From JBBSOW01 sp038259365 (GTDB lineage: Bacteria; Actinomycetota; Actinomycetes; Propionibacteriales; Propionibacteriaceae), in the NCBI GenBank assembly GCA_038259365.1, contig JBBSOW010000126.1, forward strand, positions 1 through 8,808: DNA of 8,808 bases, written 5' to 3'. The translations under genes were made by a program, and so were the position numbers. Position 1 is the first letter of the stretch, and each line of letters begins with the position of its first letter. Below, in pieces: positions 1-7,002 of the stretch. Below the pieces are notes generated by a model, which saw only the letters and a program-made list of their open reading frames with translations, was not told where the DNA came from and ran no database searches.

Positions 1-722
1 GCCGGGTTGATCGCATAGCCCGCGTTGGCGCCGAACGACATGCCGATCGCAGCGACTGCGAAACCGATCATGAGTGGACCAAGGTTTGCCTTCACGGCGG
101 TGTTCCGCAGGTCGATCACGGCGACCACGAACATGACCAGGAACGCCGTGCCCACCACTTGGTCGAGCAGTGGTCCCCAGTTGCTGCCGTTGTAGTACGG
201 CGCCGGGAAGGTGGCGAAGATGGAGAAGGTGGCCAATCCCCCGGCGGCATCCCTGGCGGTGTTGGCCGCCTGGTTGAAAGCGTCGATCGCCTGCCAGTAC
301 ACGGCGTAGACCAGTGCGGCACCCGCGAACGCTCCGGCCACCTGGGCGACGATGTAGGGCACGACCTTCTTCCAGGGAAACTTGCGCCGGACCGCGAACG
401 CGAGGGTCACCGCGGGGTTGATATGGGCTCCGCTGACGCCACCGGCGACGTAGACGCCGAACGCCACCGCGAAGGCCCAGCCCCACGCGATCAGCAGCCA
501 GTCCCCCGAGCCCAGGAAGAACGTGTTGGCCCCCTCGGTACGCTCCGATCCTGGCAGCGCGGCAACCGCCATGGCCACCACGCCGTCGCCAAAGCAGATC
601 AGCACGAACGTCCCCAAGAATTCGGCCAACGCCTCCCCCCAGGTGCCCCCGAGGCGCTTCAGGCCGCTGCCGTTCTGGATGCCGTTTCGAAGCGAACTCC
701 GAATAGGTGTGATATCACTCAC
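1..722 (-). CDS. glpF: Glycerol facilitator / aquaglyceroporin, 3' end cut off by window
   Basis: This is a membrane channel of the MIP family, probably passing glycerol (and perhaps DHA) into the cell. The reading frame is open for 240 codons and runs off base 1. It starts at GTG 722-720, preceded by AAAGGAG (731-737) at 8-nt spacing, which fixes the start. The first half-helix motif SGAHINPAVT places NPA at residues 102-104. The second, GYAINPA, begins at N239 and is cut by the window edge. Hydrophobic segments lie around residues 30-50, 76-95, 120-142, 186-205 and 214-232. A long loop around 145-185 with FATFPAP resembles the loop of glycerol channels rather than strict water channels. The selectivity-filter Arg after the second NPA lies outside the window, so glycerol specificity rests on the loop and on the adjacent glp/dha genes. 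It is the fourth gene in the leftward group, 176 bp after dhaM, and probably has its own promoter. Confidence 0.9.
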   Translation of the reverse strand, partial: MSDITPIRSSLRNGIQNGSGLKRLGGTWGEALAEFLGTFVLICFGDGVVAMAVAALPGSERTEGANTFFLGSGDWLLIAWGWAFAVAFGVYVAGGVSGAHINPAVTLAFAVRRKFPWKKVVPYIVAQVAGAFAGAALVYAVYWQAIDAFNQAANTARDAAGGLATFSIFATFPAPYYNGSNWGPLLDQVVGTAFLVMFVVAVIDLRNTAVKANLGPLMIGFAVAAIGMSFGANAGYAINP

Positions 723-789
723 GATCCCAGCTCCTTTCGTCCTGAACCGCTTTCGCCGTCGAGGCGGTCCGTGTCCGCGAGTCGAACAT
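715..789 (-). CDS. Possible leaderless short ORF overlapping the glpF start
   Basis: A 24-codon frame begins at ATG 789-787 and ends at TGA 717-715, overlapping the glpF GTG (722-720) in another frame. A TACCCT element (796-801) lies exactly six bases before the ATG, which is the spacing expected if transcription starts on the A of ATG, a common arrangement in mycobacteria. The peptide starts MFDSRTRT and ends SWDRE. It has no recognisable domain, hydrophobic segment or run of one amino acid. If translated, it could couple ribosome delivery to glpF. Only position and geometry support it. The same frame extends upstream into dhaM as a shadow. Confidence 0.22.
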   Translation of the reverse strand: MFDSRTRTASTAKAVQDERSWDRE

Positions 790-821
790 GAGGGCAGGGT
801 AGCGCGCGCCCGCGGACACGG
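769..821. repeat. 11-bp perfect inverted repeat upstream of glpF
   Basis: CCGTGTCCGCG (769-779) pairs perfectly with CGCGGACACGG (811-821), separated by 31 bases. The proposed glpF -10 element (796-801) sits inside the spacer and the possible -35 region overlaps the outer arm. It could be a split operator bound by a dimeric regulator, or a leader-RNA structure if transcription starts further upstream. An 11-bp perfect match is above the weaker 5-7 bp pairings seen nearby in this GC-rich sequence. No regulator is identified. Confidence 0.4.
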
Positions 822-825
822 TCTC
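796..825 (-). promoter_or_regulatory. Candidate glpF promoter
   Basis: Reading the minus strand, TACCCT (801-796) fits the actinobacterial TANNNT -10 consensus. The hexamer 18 bases upstream, GAGACC (825-820), shares only G, A and C with TTGACA, so the -35 is weak. The predicted transcription start would fall at about 789. The 176-bp gap after dhaM makes a separate glpF promoter reasonable, although readthrough from dhaKLM is also possible, since no convincing terminator is visible between them. Confidence 0.33.
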
Positions 826-898
826 GGGGGTTGCCCGATTGCGGATCTCCGGTCCTATCGCACACGGCACGTCGAGGCCCGAGATGCAAATCCGCGCG

Positions 899-3337
899 CT
901 ATCTACCGGTCGCGCCGAGGGCCGCGGAACGCGCATCGACCGGCGTGCCGGCGGCGCACGCCGTCTCGGCCGCCGCCCGGCACTGGGTCAGCGTCACCCC
1001 AGCCAGCCGGGTCGCCACCGCGGACCGCGCCCGGGGCGTCATGGAAAGCGTGGTCGCTCCCAACCCGGTCAGCACCGTGGCAAGCACCGGGTCCGCTGCC
1101 GCTTCACCGCACACCCCCACCGGCTTTCCGGCGGCGGCACCGGCCGCACACACTGTCCGGATGAGGCGCAGGACGCTCGGCTGCCATGGGTCGTTGAGCC
1201 AGGCGAGGTCACCGAGGGTGCGATCCGCCGCCATCGTGTACTGGGTCAGGTCGTTGGTGCCGAGGCTGACGAAATCGACCGCGGACAGCACCTCGGCGGC
1301 CAGCAGAGCCGCGGCCGGCGTTTCGATCATCACCCCCACGTGCCCCAGCGAATGCCGTCGGGCGAATTCGGCGAACTCCGCGGCCTCTTGGGGTGTCGTG
1401 ATCATGGGTGCCATCACCCAGGCCTCGGCAGCCGTCCCCCCGGCCGCCGCGGCTATCGCCGCGAGTTGGTCTTCGAGGAGTTCGGGGTGCCGGGCAGCGG
1501 TGCGATAGCCCCGAACGCCGAGGGCTGGGTTGGGTTCGTCGTGCGCGGCGACGAACGGGAGCGGCTTGTCCGCCCCCGCGTCCAGCGTACGGATCACCAC
1601 CTTCTGGCCCGGAGAACGAGCGAAGACTGCGCGGTAGGCGGCGATCTGCTCGTCGACGGCGGGGGCGTCCTGGCGACCGAGAAACAGGAACTCGGTGCGA
1701 AAGAGACCGACCCCCTCGGCGTTGGCTCCGCCGGCGGAGGAGAGGTCGTCGGCGGAAGCGATGTTGGCGAGCAGCGGCACGCGATGGCCGTCGGCGGTGC
1801 TGCCCGGACCCGAGGCCGTCGGAGATCGGGCGGACCCGGTCACGCCTTCTCGTTGTTCGGGGGAGGGGTCGATGACGACCTCGCCGGTTGTGCCGTCGAC
1901 GAGCAGAATCGTGCCGTTCTCGACGGAGCTGATGCCCGCGGCGGCCACCACCGCGGGGATCCCGAGCGTGCGCGCCAGAATCGCCGTGTGCGAGGTGGGT
2001 CCGCCCTGCTCGGTGACGATCGCCCGGCACAACGCCGGATCGAGTACCGCGGCGTCGGTGGGCGCCAGATCCGCCGCCACTAGCACGTACGGGGTGTTCG
2101 TTGCCGGGACACCGGGTGTCGGCTGCCCGGTGAGGGTGGCGATCAGTCGATCCCGGACGGCATGAAGATCGATCACCCGCGCGGCCAGGCGTTGGCCGCC
2201 GCCGGCGTACGCCGCGGCGACCTGCGCGAACGCCTCCCACACGGCGCGGTCGGGAGGCCTGCCCTCGTCCACGATCGTGGCTCGGATGGCAGCGGCCAAC
2301 TCCGGGTCCTGGGCGATGGCCTGAATCGCCCGCAGCACCCCCTGCACCGAACCGGCAGCATCCGAGGCCATCTCGCCGAGCTGATCCGCGACCGCCGATG
2401 CCGCCTCCTCCGCGCGCTCCGCCGCCGCCGCACGCTCATCCTCATCGAGCGCGGCAGCGGCGTCCGGTTCACGAAGCGCTGCGTTCACGACCACCGCGGG
2501 ACCCACGACGCGGCCCGGGCTCACCCCGACCGGGCGCGACAGCGGCTTGCAGTCCCGATCCGGAGAAGCCGGTTTCGGCGGCGCACTCGAGGCTGGGCGC
2601 TCGCCGAAGCCGTCTTCGACAAGCGCGCGAAGCGCATCGACGGCCGCCTCGGCGTCCGGGCCGCTCGCCGCTACCCGAACCGTGTCGGCTGACCGCGCGG
2701 CCAAGGTGGCGAGACCGATCGGGCTGCGGGCCGACACCGGCCCGATGCCCGAACTCACGTTCAGCATCGTCACATCGGCATCGAAACCGGCCACCGCGGC
2801 CACGACCGCCGCAGCCGGGCGGGCGTGCAGACCGTCGGGATTGACCAGCACGAGGTCCGCCGTCACGTCCGGGGCCGGCGCCTGGGCCGGAGCCACATCG
2901 GGACCCTCCACCGGGCGATCGTCGTCGCCGGCGCCGAGCTGGGACCGCTTCGCGCCCAGCGATGCGGCCGCCTCACGCTCCACCTCCGCCAAGGACGCGC
3001 CGCCGGCCGCGCGGACGACGGCCGACTGCAGGCCCTCGAAGAAGGGGGCACTGCTGAGTCTGACCGGCGTCGAATCGTCGTCCCGCAGTTCGAGGGCGAG
3101 TTCCGCGCTGAGAATCGCAGACCCCAGGTCCATGATGACCAGCACACCGTCGGGCGAGGCGACCTCGCCGATGGCGGAGGCGATTCTGGTCGCGTCCGTG
3201 CCCGTTTGGCCTTCACCGGTCCCGGCGGCGATCGCCACGGGAGGCGTCTCGCCGGCCACCATCTCCGCGGCCAGATCGACGGCCGCCCGCGCCAGCGCGG
3301 GGCTGTGCGACACGACGACCAGACCGACCATCCCCAT
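899..3337 (-). CDS. dhaM: Multidomain DhaM: EIIA-Dha + HPr + full-length Enzyme I phosphotransferase
   Basis: This 812-residue cytoplasmic phosphorelay protein should carry phosphate from PEP to the ADP bound on DhaL. Domains in order: a mannose-type EIIA (about 1-130) with VVVSHS placing the active His at 11, plus the DhaM signature MDLGSAILS at 69-77; a linker rich in Ala, Pro and Asp; HPr (about 158-248) with GLHARPAA, active His171, and a Ser at 205 in the position of the regulatory HPr Ser46; then complete Enzyme I (about 268-805). The EI part has GVSPG at 271, GGPTSHTAILAR with His450, GLFRTEF (Arg547), IRTLD (Arg583), IETP (Glu672), GTNDLTQYT (693-701) and GVCGEAA with Cys743. E. coli DhaM has the same order but ends after the EI N-terminal domain, so this protein is much longer and keeps the PEP-binding barrel. 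The start is ATG at 3337, 18 bases after the dhaL stop; a second ATG two codons later (3331) is equally credible, and neither has a strong ribosome-binding site, suggesting translational coupling to dhaL. It could also be named dhaM-ptsI. Confidence 0.93.
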   Translation of the reverse strand: MGMVGLVVVSHSPALARAAVDLAAEMVAGETPPVAIAAGTGEGQTGTDATRIASAIGEVASPDGVLVIMDLGSAILSAELALELRDDDSTPVRLSSAPFFEGLQSAVVRAAGGASLAEVEREAAASLGAKRSQLGAGDDDRPVEGPDVAPAQAPAPDVTADLVLVNPDGLHARPAAAVVAAVAGFDADVTMLNVSSGIGPVSARSPIGLATLAARSADTVRVAASGPDAEAAVDALRALVEDGFGERPASSAPPKPASPDRDCKPLSRPVGVSPGRVVGPAVVVNAALREPDAAAALDEDERAAAAERAEEAASAVADQLGEMASDAAGSVQGVLRAIQAIAQDPELAAAIRATIVDEGRPPDRAVWEAFAQVAAAYAGGGQRLAARVIDLHAVRDRLIATLTGQPTPGVPATNTPYVLVAADLAPTDAAVLDPALCRAIVTEQGGPTSHTAILARTLGIPAVVAAAGISSVENGTILLVDGTTGEVVIDPSPEQREGVTGSARSPTASGPGSTADGHRVPLLANIASADDLSSAGGANAEGVGLFRTEFLFLGRQDAPAVDEQIAAYRAVFARSPGQKVVIRTLDAGADKPLPFVAAHDEPNPALGVRGYRTAARHPELLEDQLAAIAAAAGGTAAEAWVMAPMITTPQEAAEFAEFARRHSLGHVGVMIETPAAALLAAEVLSAVDFVSLGTNDLTQYTMAADRTLGDLAWLNDPWQPSVLRLIRTVCAAGAAAGKPVGVCGEAAADPVLATVLTGLGATTLSMTPRARSAVATRLAGVTLTQCRAAAETACAAGTPVDARSAALGATGR

Positions 3338-3355
3338 ATCAGGTGAGCTGCCCTC

Positions 3356-4000
3356 TCAGCTGAGCGCTTGCGCCAAGGCGTCGAACAGCAAGGCCGTGGA
3401 GACCGATCCGGGATCGAGGTGCCCGGCGCTGCGCTCACCAAGGTAGCTGGCTCTGCCCTTGCGCGCGACCATCGGTTTGGTGGCGTCCCTACCCTGTGCG
3501 GCGGCGTCGCGGGCGGCTGCTGTGGCCTTTGCCGGGTCGGCTCCGTCCTCGACCGCGTCGTCGAAGGCCGCTACCGCCGGAACGAGTGCATCGAGCATCG
3601 TCTTGTCCCCGGCTTCGGCCTTGCCGCGGGTTCGCACCCCCTCGAGTGCGGCATGCAATGCATCGCTCAGGGCGGCACCGTCGAGTGTCGTGGCGTCGCC
3701 GGCCGCGGAGCCGAACCGCAGGAAGAACGTGCCGTAGAGGGGGCCGCTGGCCCCGCCGACCGTACCGACCAGGGTCATGCCGACCGTCTTGCAGAGCTCC
3801 GCGACGCTGGCGGGCTCGGCGCCAGCCAGCTTCGCGGTCACGGCCTCCATGCCCCGGCTCATGTTGCTGCCGTGGTCGGCGTCACCGATTGCGGAGTCGA
3901 GTTCGGTGAGGTAGGCCTTCTGCTCGGCGATTGCGTCCCCGAACCGTCGCAGCCACGAGGTGAGTTGTGCCAGCGTGACGCCGGATTCTGCGGTGGACGT
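3356..4000 (-). CDS. dhaL: Dihydroxyacetone kinase ADP-binding subunit DhaL, non-canonical start
   Basis: DhaL holds a tightly bound Mg-ADP that is rephosphorylated by DhaM and transfers phosphate to DHA on DhaK. The frame shows LDSAIGDADHGSNMSRGM, with the three Mg-ligand aspartates of the family at 35, 40 and 42 (numbered from an ACG start). It also has GGASGPLYGTFF in the nucleotide-binding region, GDKTMLDAL and the C-terminal ARKGRASYLGERSAGH. The only ATG, GTG or TTG before the core is ATG 3862, which would give 168 residues and delete all three aspartates. The homology clearly continues upstream, and the frame stays open to a TGA at 4034-4036. I place the start at ACG 4000-3998, giving 214 residues (E. 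coli DhaL has 210) beginning x-STAESGVTLAQL, four bases after the dhaK stop and close behind the purine-rich GGGGGGTGTAGG. CTG 3973 (205 residues) is an alternative. The gene body is intact and is followed 18 bases later by dhaM. Confidence 0.85.
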   Translation of the reverse strand, partial: TSTAESGVTLAQLTSWLRRFGDAIAEQKAYLTELDSAIGDADHGSNMSRGMEAVTAKLAGAEPASVAELCKTVGMTLVGTVGGASGPLYGTFFLRFGSAAGDATTLDGAALSDALHAALEGVRTRGKAEAGDKTMLDALVPAVAAFDDAVEDGADPAKATAAARDAAAQGRDATKPMVARKGRASYLGERSAGHLDPGSVSTALLFDALAQALS

Positions 4001-4004
4001 AGGC

Positions 4005-5003
4005 CTACACCCCCCAGCGCAGGCCCGGCGTGTTCACCGGCGCATCCCACAGCTTCAACAGGTGTTCGTCGGCCCTCATGATCGTGACCGAGCACCCGGC
4101 CATGTCGAGGGAGGTGATGTAGTTGCCGACGAGGTTGCGCGCCACCCGCACGCCGGCCTTGTCCAGGATCTTCTTGACCTCGCCGTACATCAGGTACAGC
4201 TCGATCAGCGGCGAACCGCCCATCCCGTTGAGCATGACGATCGTCTCGCCGGTGGTGAAGTCGAGATCGGCCAGGATCGGCTCGAGCAGCTGCTCGGCGA
4301 TCTCGGCCGCCCCGACGAGGGGCACGCGGGCCCGGCCGGGCTCACCGTGGATGCCGACCCCCATCTCGATCTCGTCCGCGGGCAGATCGAAGGTCGGTTT
4401 GCCGGCGGCCGGGACGGTGCAACTCGTCAGGGCCATCCCCATGGATCGGCCGGACTCGCTCGCCTGGCGGGCGATCGCCGCCACCGCCGCCAGGTCGCCT
4501 CCCGCTTCGGCCGCGGCTCCGGACAGTTTCTCCACCAACACTGTAACGCCGACCCCACGGCGACCGGCGGTGAACAGGGAATCCTGCACGGCGACGTCGT
4601 CGGCGGTGACCACCGTCTCCACTGCCAGGCCGCTCTCGTCGGCCGCGAGTTCCGCGGCCATCTCGAAATTCATCACGTCGCCGGTGTAGTTCTTGATGAT
4701 GTGCAGGACGCCCGCGCCGCCGTCGACGCGCGTCGAGGCCTCGAGCATCTGATCGGGGGTCGGCGAGGTGAACATCTCTCCGGCACAGGCGGCGTCCAGC
4801 ATTCCTGGCCCGACGAATCCGCCGTGCAGGGGTTCATGGCCCGAACCACCCCCCGAAACGAGCCCGACCTTGTTCGCAACCGGGCTGTCCCCGCGGTACA
4901 CGATGCGGTGTTGGTGATCGATCCGCAGCCGAGGACATGCCGCCTCGATGCCGATCAGCGCGTCTCCGACGACGCTATCCGGCGAATTGATGAGCTTTTT
5001 CAT
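4005..5003 (-). CDS. dhaK: Dihydroxyacetone kinase substrate-binding subunit DhaK
   Basis: DhaK binds DHA covalently through a histidine as a hemiaminal and presents it for phosphorylation by DhaL. With ATG 5003 as start the protein has 332 residues and begins MKKLIN, as E. coli DhaK does. SGGGSGHEP gives His56, NYTGD gives Asp109 and MGVGIHGEPG gives His219, matching the E. coli catalytic set His56, Asp109 and His218. A GTG two codons upstream (5009) is possible, but GGAGG at 5014-5018 is 10 bases from the ATG and only 4 from the GTG, favouring the ATG. The length and the C-terminal KLWDAPVNTPGLRWG are typical of the PTS-dependent family rather than the ATP-dependent single-chain kinase. It is the first gene of the leftward operon dhaK-dhaL-dhaM. 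Confidence 0.96.
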   Translation of the reverse strand: MKKLINSPDSVVGDALIGIEAACPRLRIDHQHRIVYRGDSPVANKVGLVSGGGSGHEPLHGGFVGPGMLDAACAGEMFTSPTPDQMLEASTRVDGGAGVLHIIKNYTGDVMNFEMAAELAADESGLAVETVVTADDVAVQDSLFTAGRRGVGVTVLVEKLSGAAAEAGGDLAAVAAIARQASESGRSMGMALTSCTVPAAGKPTFDLPADEIEMGVGIHGEPGRARVPLVGAAEIAEQLLEPILADLDFTTGETIVMLNGMGGSPLIELYLMYGEVKKILDKAGVRVARNLVGNYITSLDMAGCSVTIMRADEHLLKLWDAPVNTPGLRWGV

Positions 5004-5010
5004 GGCCACT

Positions 5011-5019
5011 TCTCCTCCC
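5011..5019 (-). promoter_or_regulatory. dhaK ribosome-binding site that decides the start
   Basis: On the minus strand the bases read GGGAGGAGA. GGAGG (5018-5014) sits 10 bases from ATG 5003 and only 4 from the alternative GTG 5009. The spacing, together with the MKKLIN start shared with E. coli DhaK, favours the ATG. Confidence 0.6.
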
Positions 5020-5037
5020 GGGATCTCTCTGGCTCCG

Positions 5038-5067
5038 ACTTTCCTCCCTGGCGTCCACGCCTGTCAA
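5038..5067 (-). promoter_or_regulatory. Candidate dhaKLM promoter
   Basis: On the minus strand a perfect TTGACA (5067-5062) is followed after 18 bases by GAAAGT (5043-5038), which keeps the key A and T of a TANNNT -10 but lacks its first T. Transcription would start near 5031, giving a short leader of about 28 bases before the dhaK ATG. The spacer contains the near-palindrome GGCGTCCACGCC (5050-5061), well placed for a repressor. No riboswitch-like structure is apparent in the leader. Confidence 0.42.
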
Positions 5068-5098
5068 GACCCTGGGAACGACTGCTTCACCCTCGCCA

Positions 5099-5125
5099 GC
5101 CCGGCGGTGCCCGGCGGGCTATGGT
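5099..5125 (+). promoter_or_regulatory. Candidate glpD promoter with tandem 9-bp repeat
   Basis: GCCCGGCGG occurs twice, at 5099-5107 and 5109-5117, so the copies are offset by 10 bases, about one helical turn. Two bases after the second copy, TATGGT (5120-5125) fits the TANNNT -10 form. No good -35 is present, which would suit an activator-dependent promoter if the repeat is its site. The leader to glpD would be about 70 bases. In GC-rich DNA a repeat of this composition can arise by chance, so this is only a candidate. Confidence 0.3.
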
Positions 5126-5202
5126 GACCCTAAGACTCTCGTCGTTGAGGGCCCGCCTCGGCGCGCTCCCTATCGATCAATTCCACGCCCTAGGAGGGCA
5201 GC

Positions 5203-6948
5203 ATGCGAGCACAACCGCTGACCGCAGACTCCCGACAACTCGCCCTGGCCGCCCTGCAGGCCAGCACCGACGACCAACAACACGAGATCGACGTCTTGGT
5301 GGTCGGGGGTGGGGTGACCGGCGCCGGTACGGCACTGGATGCCGCCACCCGGGGGCTGAACACGGTGATCGTGGAGGCCCAGGACTGGGCCTCGGGTACC
5401 TCCCAGTGGTCCACCAAACTCGTGCACGGTGGCCTGCGATACCTGCAGATGCTGGACTTCAAGCTCGTCCACGAGGCCCTGACGGAACGGGGCCTGCTGC
5501 TCACCAAGCTGGCCCCACACCTGGTGAAGCCGATGCCGTTCCTGATCCCGTTGGAGCACCGGGTCTGGCAACGCCTCTACTACGGCGCCGGGGTCACGCT
5601 GTACGACCTGCTGGCCAACGCCATGCCCGGGCGACGCGCGCTGCCGATCCACCAGCACGCCACGCGCAAGGGGCTGAAGAGACAGTTCCCCGATCTCAAA
5701 CACGACAGCGCGATTGGGGCCGTCAAGTACTGGGACGCCACCGTCGACGATGCGCGCCTGGTGCAGACCTTGGTGCGCACCGCGGTGAATTACGGCGCCC
5801 ACGCCGCCAACCGAACCCAGGTCGTGGAGTACACCAAGGACGCGAGCGGCACGGTCGACGGCGCCGTGGTGGTCGACCTGGAGACCGGCGAGCGGATCAG
5901 CGCCAGGGCGAAACACATCATCAACTGCACCGGGGTGTGGACCGATGATGTGGAGGAACTGGCGCATACCGACGGCGGCCTACAGGTGCTGGCTTCCAAG
6001 GGCATCCACCTGGTGCTTCCCCGGGATCGGATCAGGGGCGACACGGGGATGCTGATCCAGACCGAGAAGTCGGTGCTGTTCTTCATCCCCTGGTCGCGCT
6101 ACTGGATCATCGGCACCACCGACACCCCGTGGGACTTGGACCCGCAGCACCCGATGGCCACCGCCACCGACATCAAATACGTGCTGGAACACGCCAACGA
6201 GGTGCTGGAGACTCAGCTCACCCGGGACGACGTGATCGGGTGGTACGCCGGCCTGCGGCCGCTGCTGCAGCCGGGCACCAAGGAGGGCACCAGCTCGGCC
6301 AAGGTCAGCCGCGAGCACACCGTGGCCAACCCCGCGCCCGGGCTGACGGTGATCGGCGGCGGCAAGCTGACGACCTACCGGGTGATGGCCAAAGACGCCG
6401 TCGACTTCGCCCTGGGCGACCGCGCCGACGAATTGCCCAGCATCACCGACGAGATCCCCCTGCTGGGCGCCGTCGGGGAGCGCGCGACCCGTCGGCAGAT
6501 GAAGCAGCTGCAGCGCCGATTCGGCTGGAGCGACACGATGGCCGATCACCTGTTGCACCGCTACGGCTCCTTGCTGGAGGAGTTGCTGGAGCTGATCGAG
6601 GACGATGCCTCGTTGGCCCAGCCGCTGCAGGCCACGGGGGCCTATCTGCGGGCCGAGATCGCCTACGCCTGCACTCACGAGGGCGTCAACCACCTCGAAG
6701 ACATCATGCTTCGCCGCACCAGGCTCATCTACGAGGTCGGCAATCAGGGCTTGGACTGCGTTCCGGAGATCGCCGAGATCGCGGCGGACCTGCTCGGCTG
6801 GGACTCTGCTCGCACCGAGCGGGAGGTGACCGCCTACACCCAACTGGCCCACGCCGAACAGGAGGCGGCCCGGACCGACACCGACGAGGAGGCGGCGGCC
6901 GTGCGGGCCGCCGTCGAGGACGTAGCCGGCATGATCCCGATCGGCTGA
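5203..6948 (+). CDS. glpD: FAD-dependent glycerol-3-phosphate dehydrogenase
   Basis: GlpD oxidises sn-glycerol-3-phosphate to DHAP and passes electrons to menaquinone at the inner face of the membrane. The 581-residue protein has the FAD Rossmann motif VVGGGVTGAG (33-42), with Glu58 at the end of the second strand as the likely ribose ligand. These are followed by ASGTS and TKLVHGGLRY (71-80), the family signature. IPWSRYWIIGTTDT, the GLRPL segment near 350 and GGGKLTTYR (385-393) belong to the substrate and FAD pocket. The region from about 410 to 540 fits the C-terminal DAO_C domain. There is no transmembrane helix, as expected for a peripheral protein. It resembles mycobacterial GlpD proteins in length and motifs. 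GGAGG (5193-5197) five bases before ATG 5203 supports the start. glpK follows 54 bases later on the same strand, so the two are probably co-transcribed. Confidence 0.96.
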   Translation: MRAQPLTADSRQLALAALQASTDDQQHEIDVLVVGGGVTGAGTALDAATRGLNTVIVEAQDWASGTSQWSTKLVHGGLRYLQMLDFKLVHEALTERGLLLTKLAPHLVKPMPFLIPLEHRVWQRLYYGAGVTLYDLLANAMPGRRALPIHQHATRKGLKRQFPDLKHDSAIGAVKYWDATVDDARLVQTLVRTAVNYGAHAANRTQVVEYTKDASGTVDGAVVVDLETGERISARAKHIINCTGVWTDDVEELAHTDGGLQVLASKGIHLVLPRDRIRGDTGMLIQTEKSVLFFIPWSRYWIIGTTDTPWDLDPQHPMATATDIKYVLEHANEVLETQLTRDDVIGWYAGLRPLLQPGTKEGTSSAKVSREHTVANPAPGLTVIGGGKLTTYRVMAKDAVDFALGDRADELPSITDEIPLLGAVGERATRRQMKQLQRRFGWSDTMADHLLHRYGSLLEELLELIEDDASLAQPLQATGAYLRAEIAYACTHEGVNHLEDIMLRRTRLIYEVGNQGLDCVPEIAEIAADLLGWDSARTEREVTAYTQLAHAEQEAARTDTDEEAAAVRAAVEDVAGMIPIG

Positions 6949-7002
6949 ACCGACCAGCTTGCGGCACTCATCCAACCCAACGACAACAAAAGGAGCACCA
7001 TC

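Noticed and set aside
822..884. TCTCGGG / CCCGAGA inverted repeat as a terminator after dhaM
   Set aside because: The 7-bp arms are 49 bases apart and no U-tract follows, so it does not resemble a rho-independent terminator.
839..2083. 414-codon plus-strand frame opposite the dhaM Enzyme I region
   Set aside because: It is antisense to the strongly conserved EI domain and contains only Arg/Gly-rich shadow sequence.
3356..4000. dhaL as a frameshifted or truncated pseudogene
   Set aside because: The frame is uninterrupted from the conserved N-terminal aspartates to the C terminus; only the start codon is unusual, so a pseudogene call is not justified.
3960..5948. 662-codon plus-strand frame opposite dhaK and across the intergenic region into glpD
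   Set aside because: It crosses unrelated regions and has composition typical of a shadow frame; the homologous dhaK and glpD frames explain the DNA.
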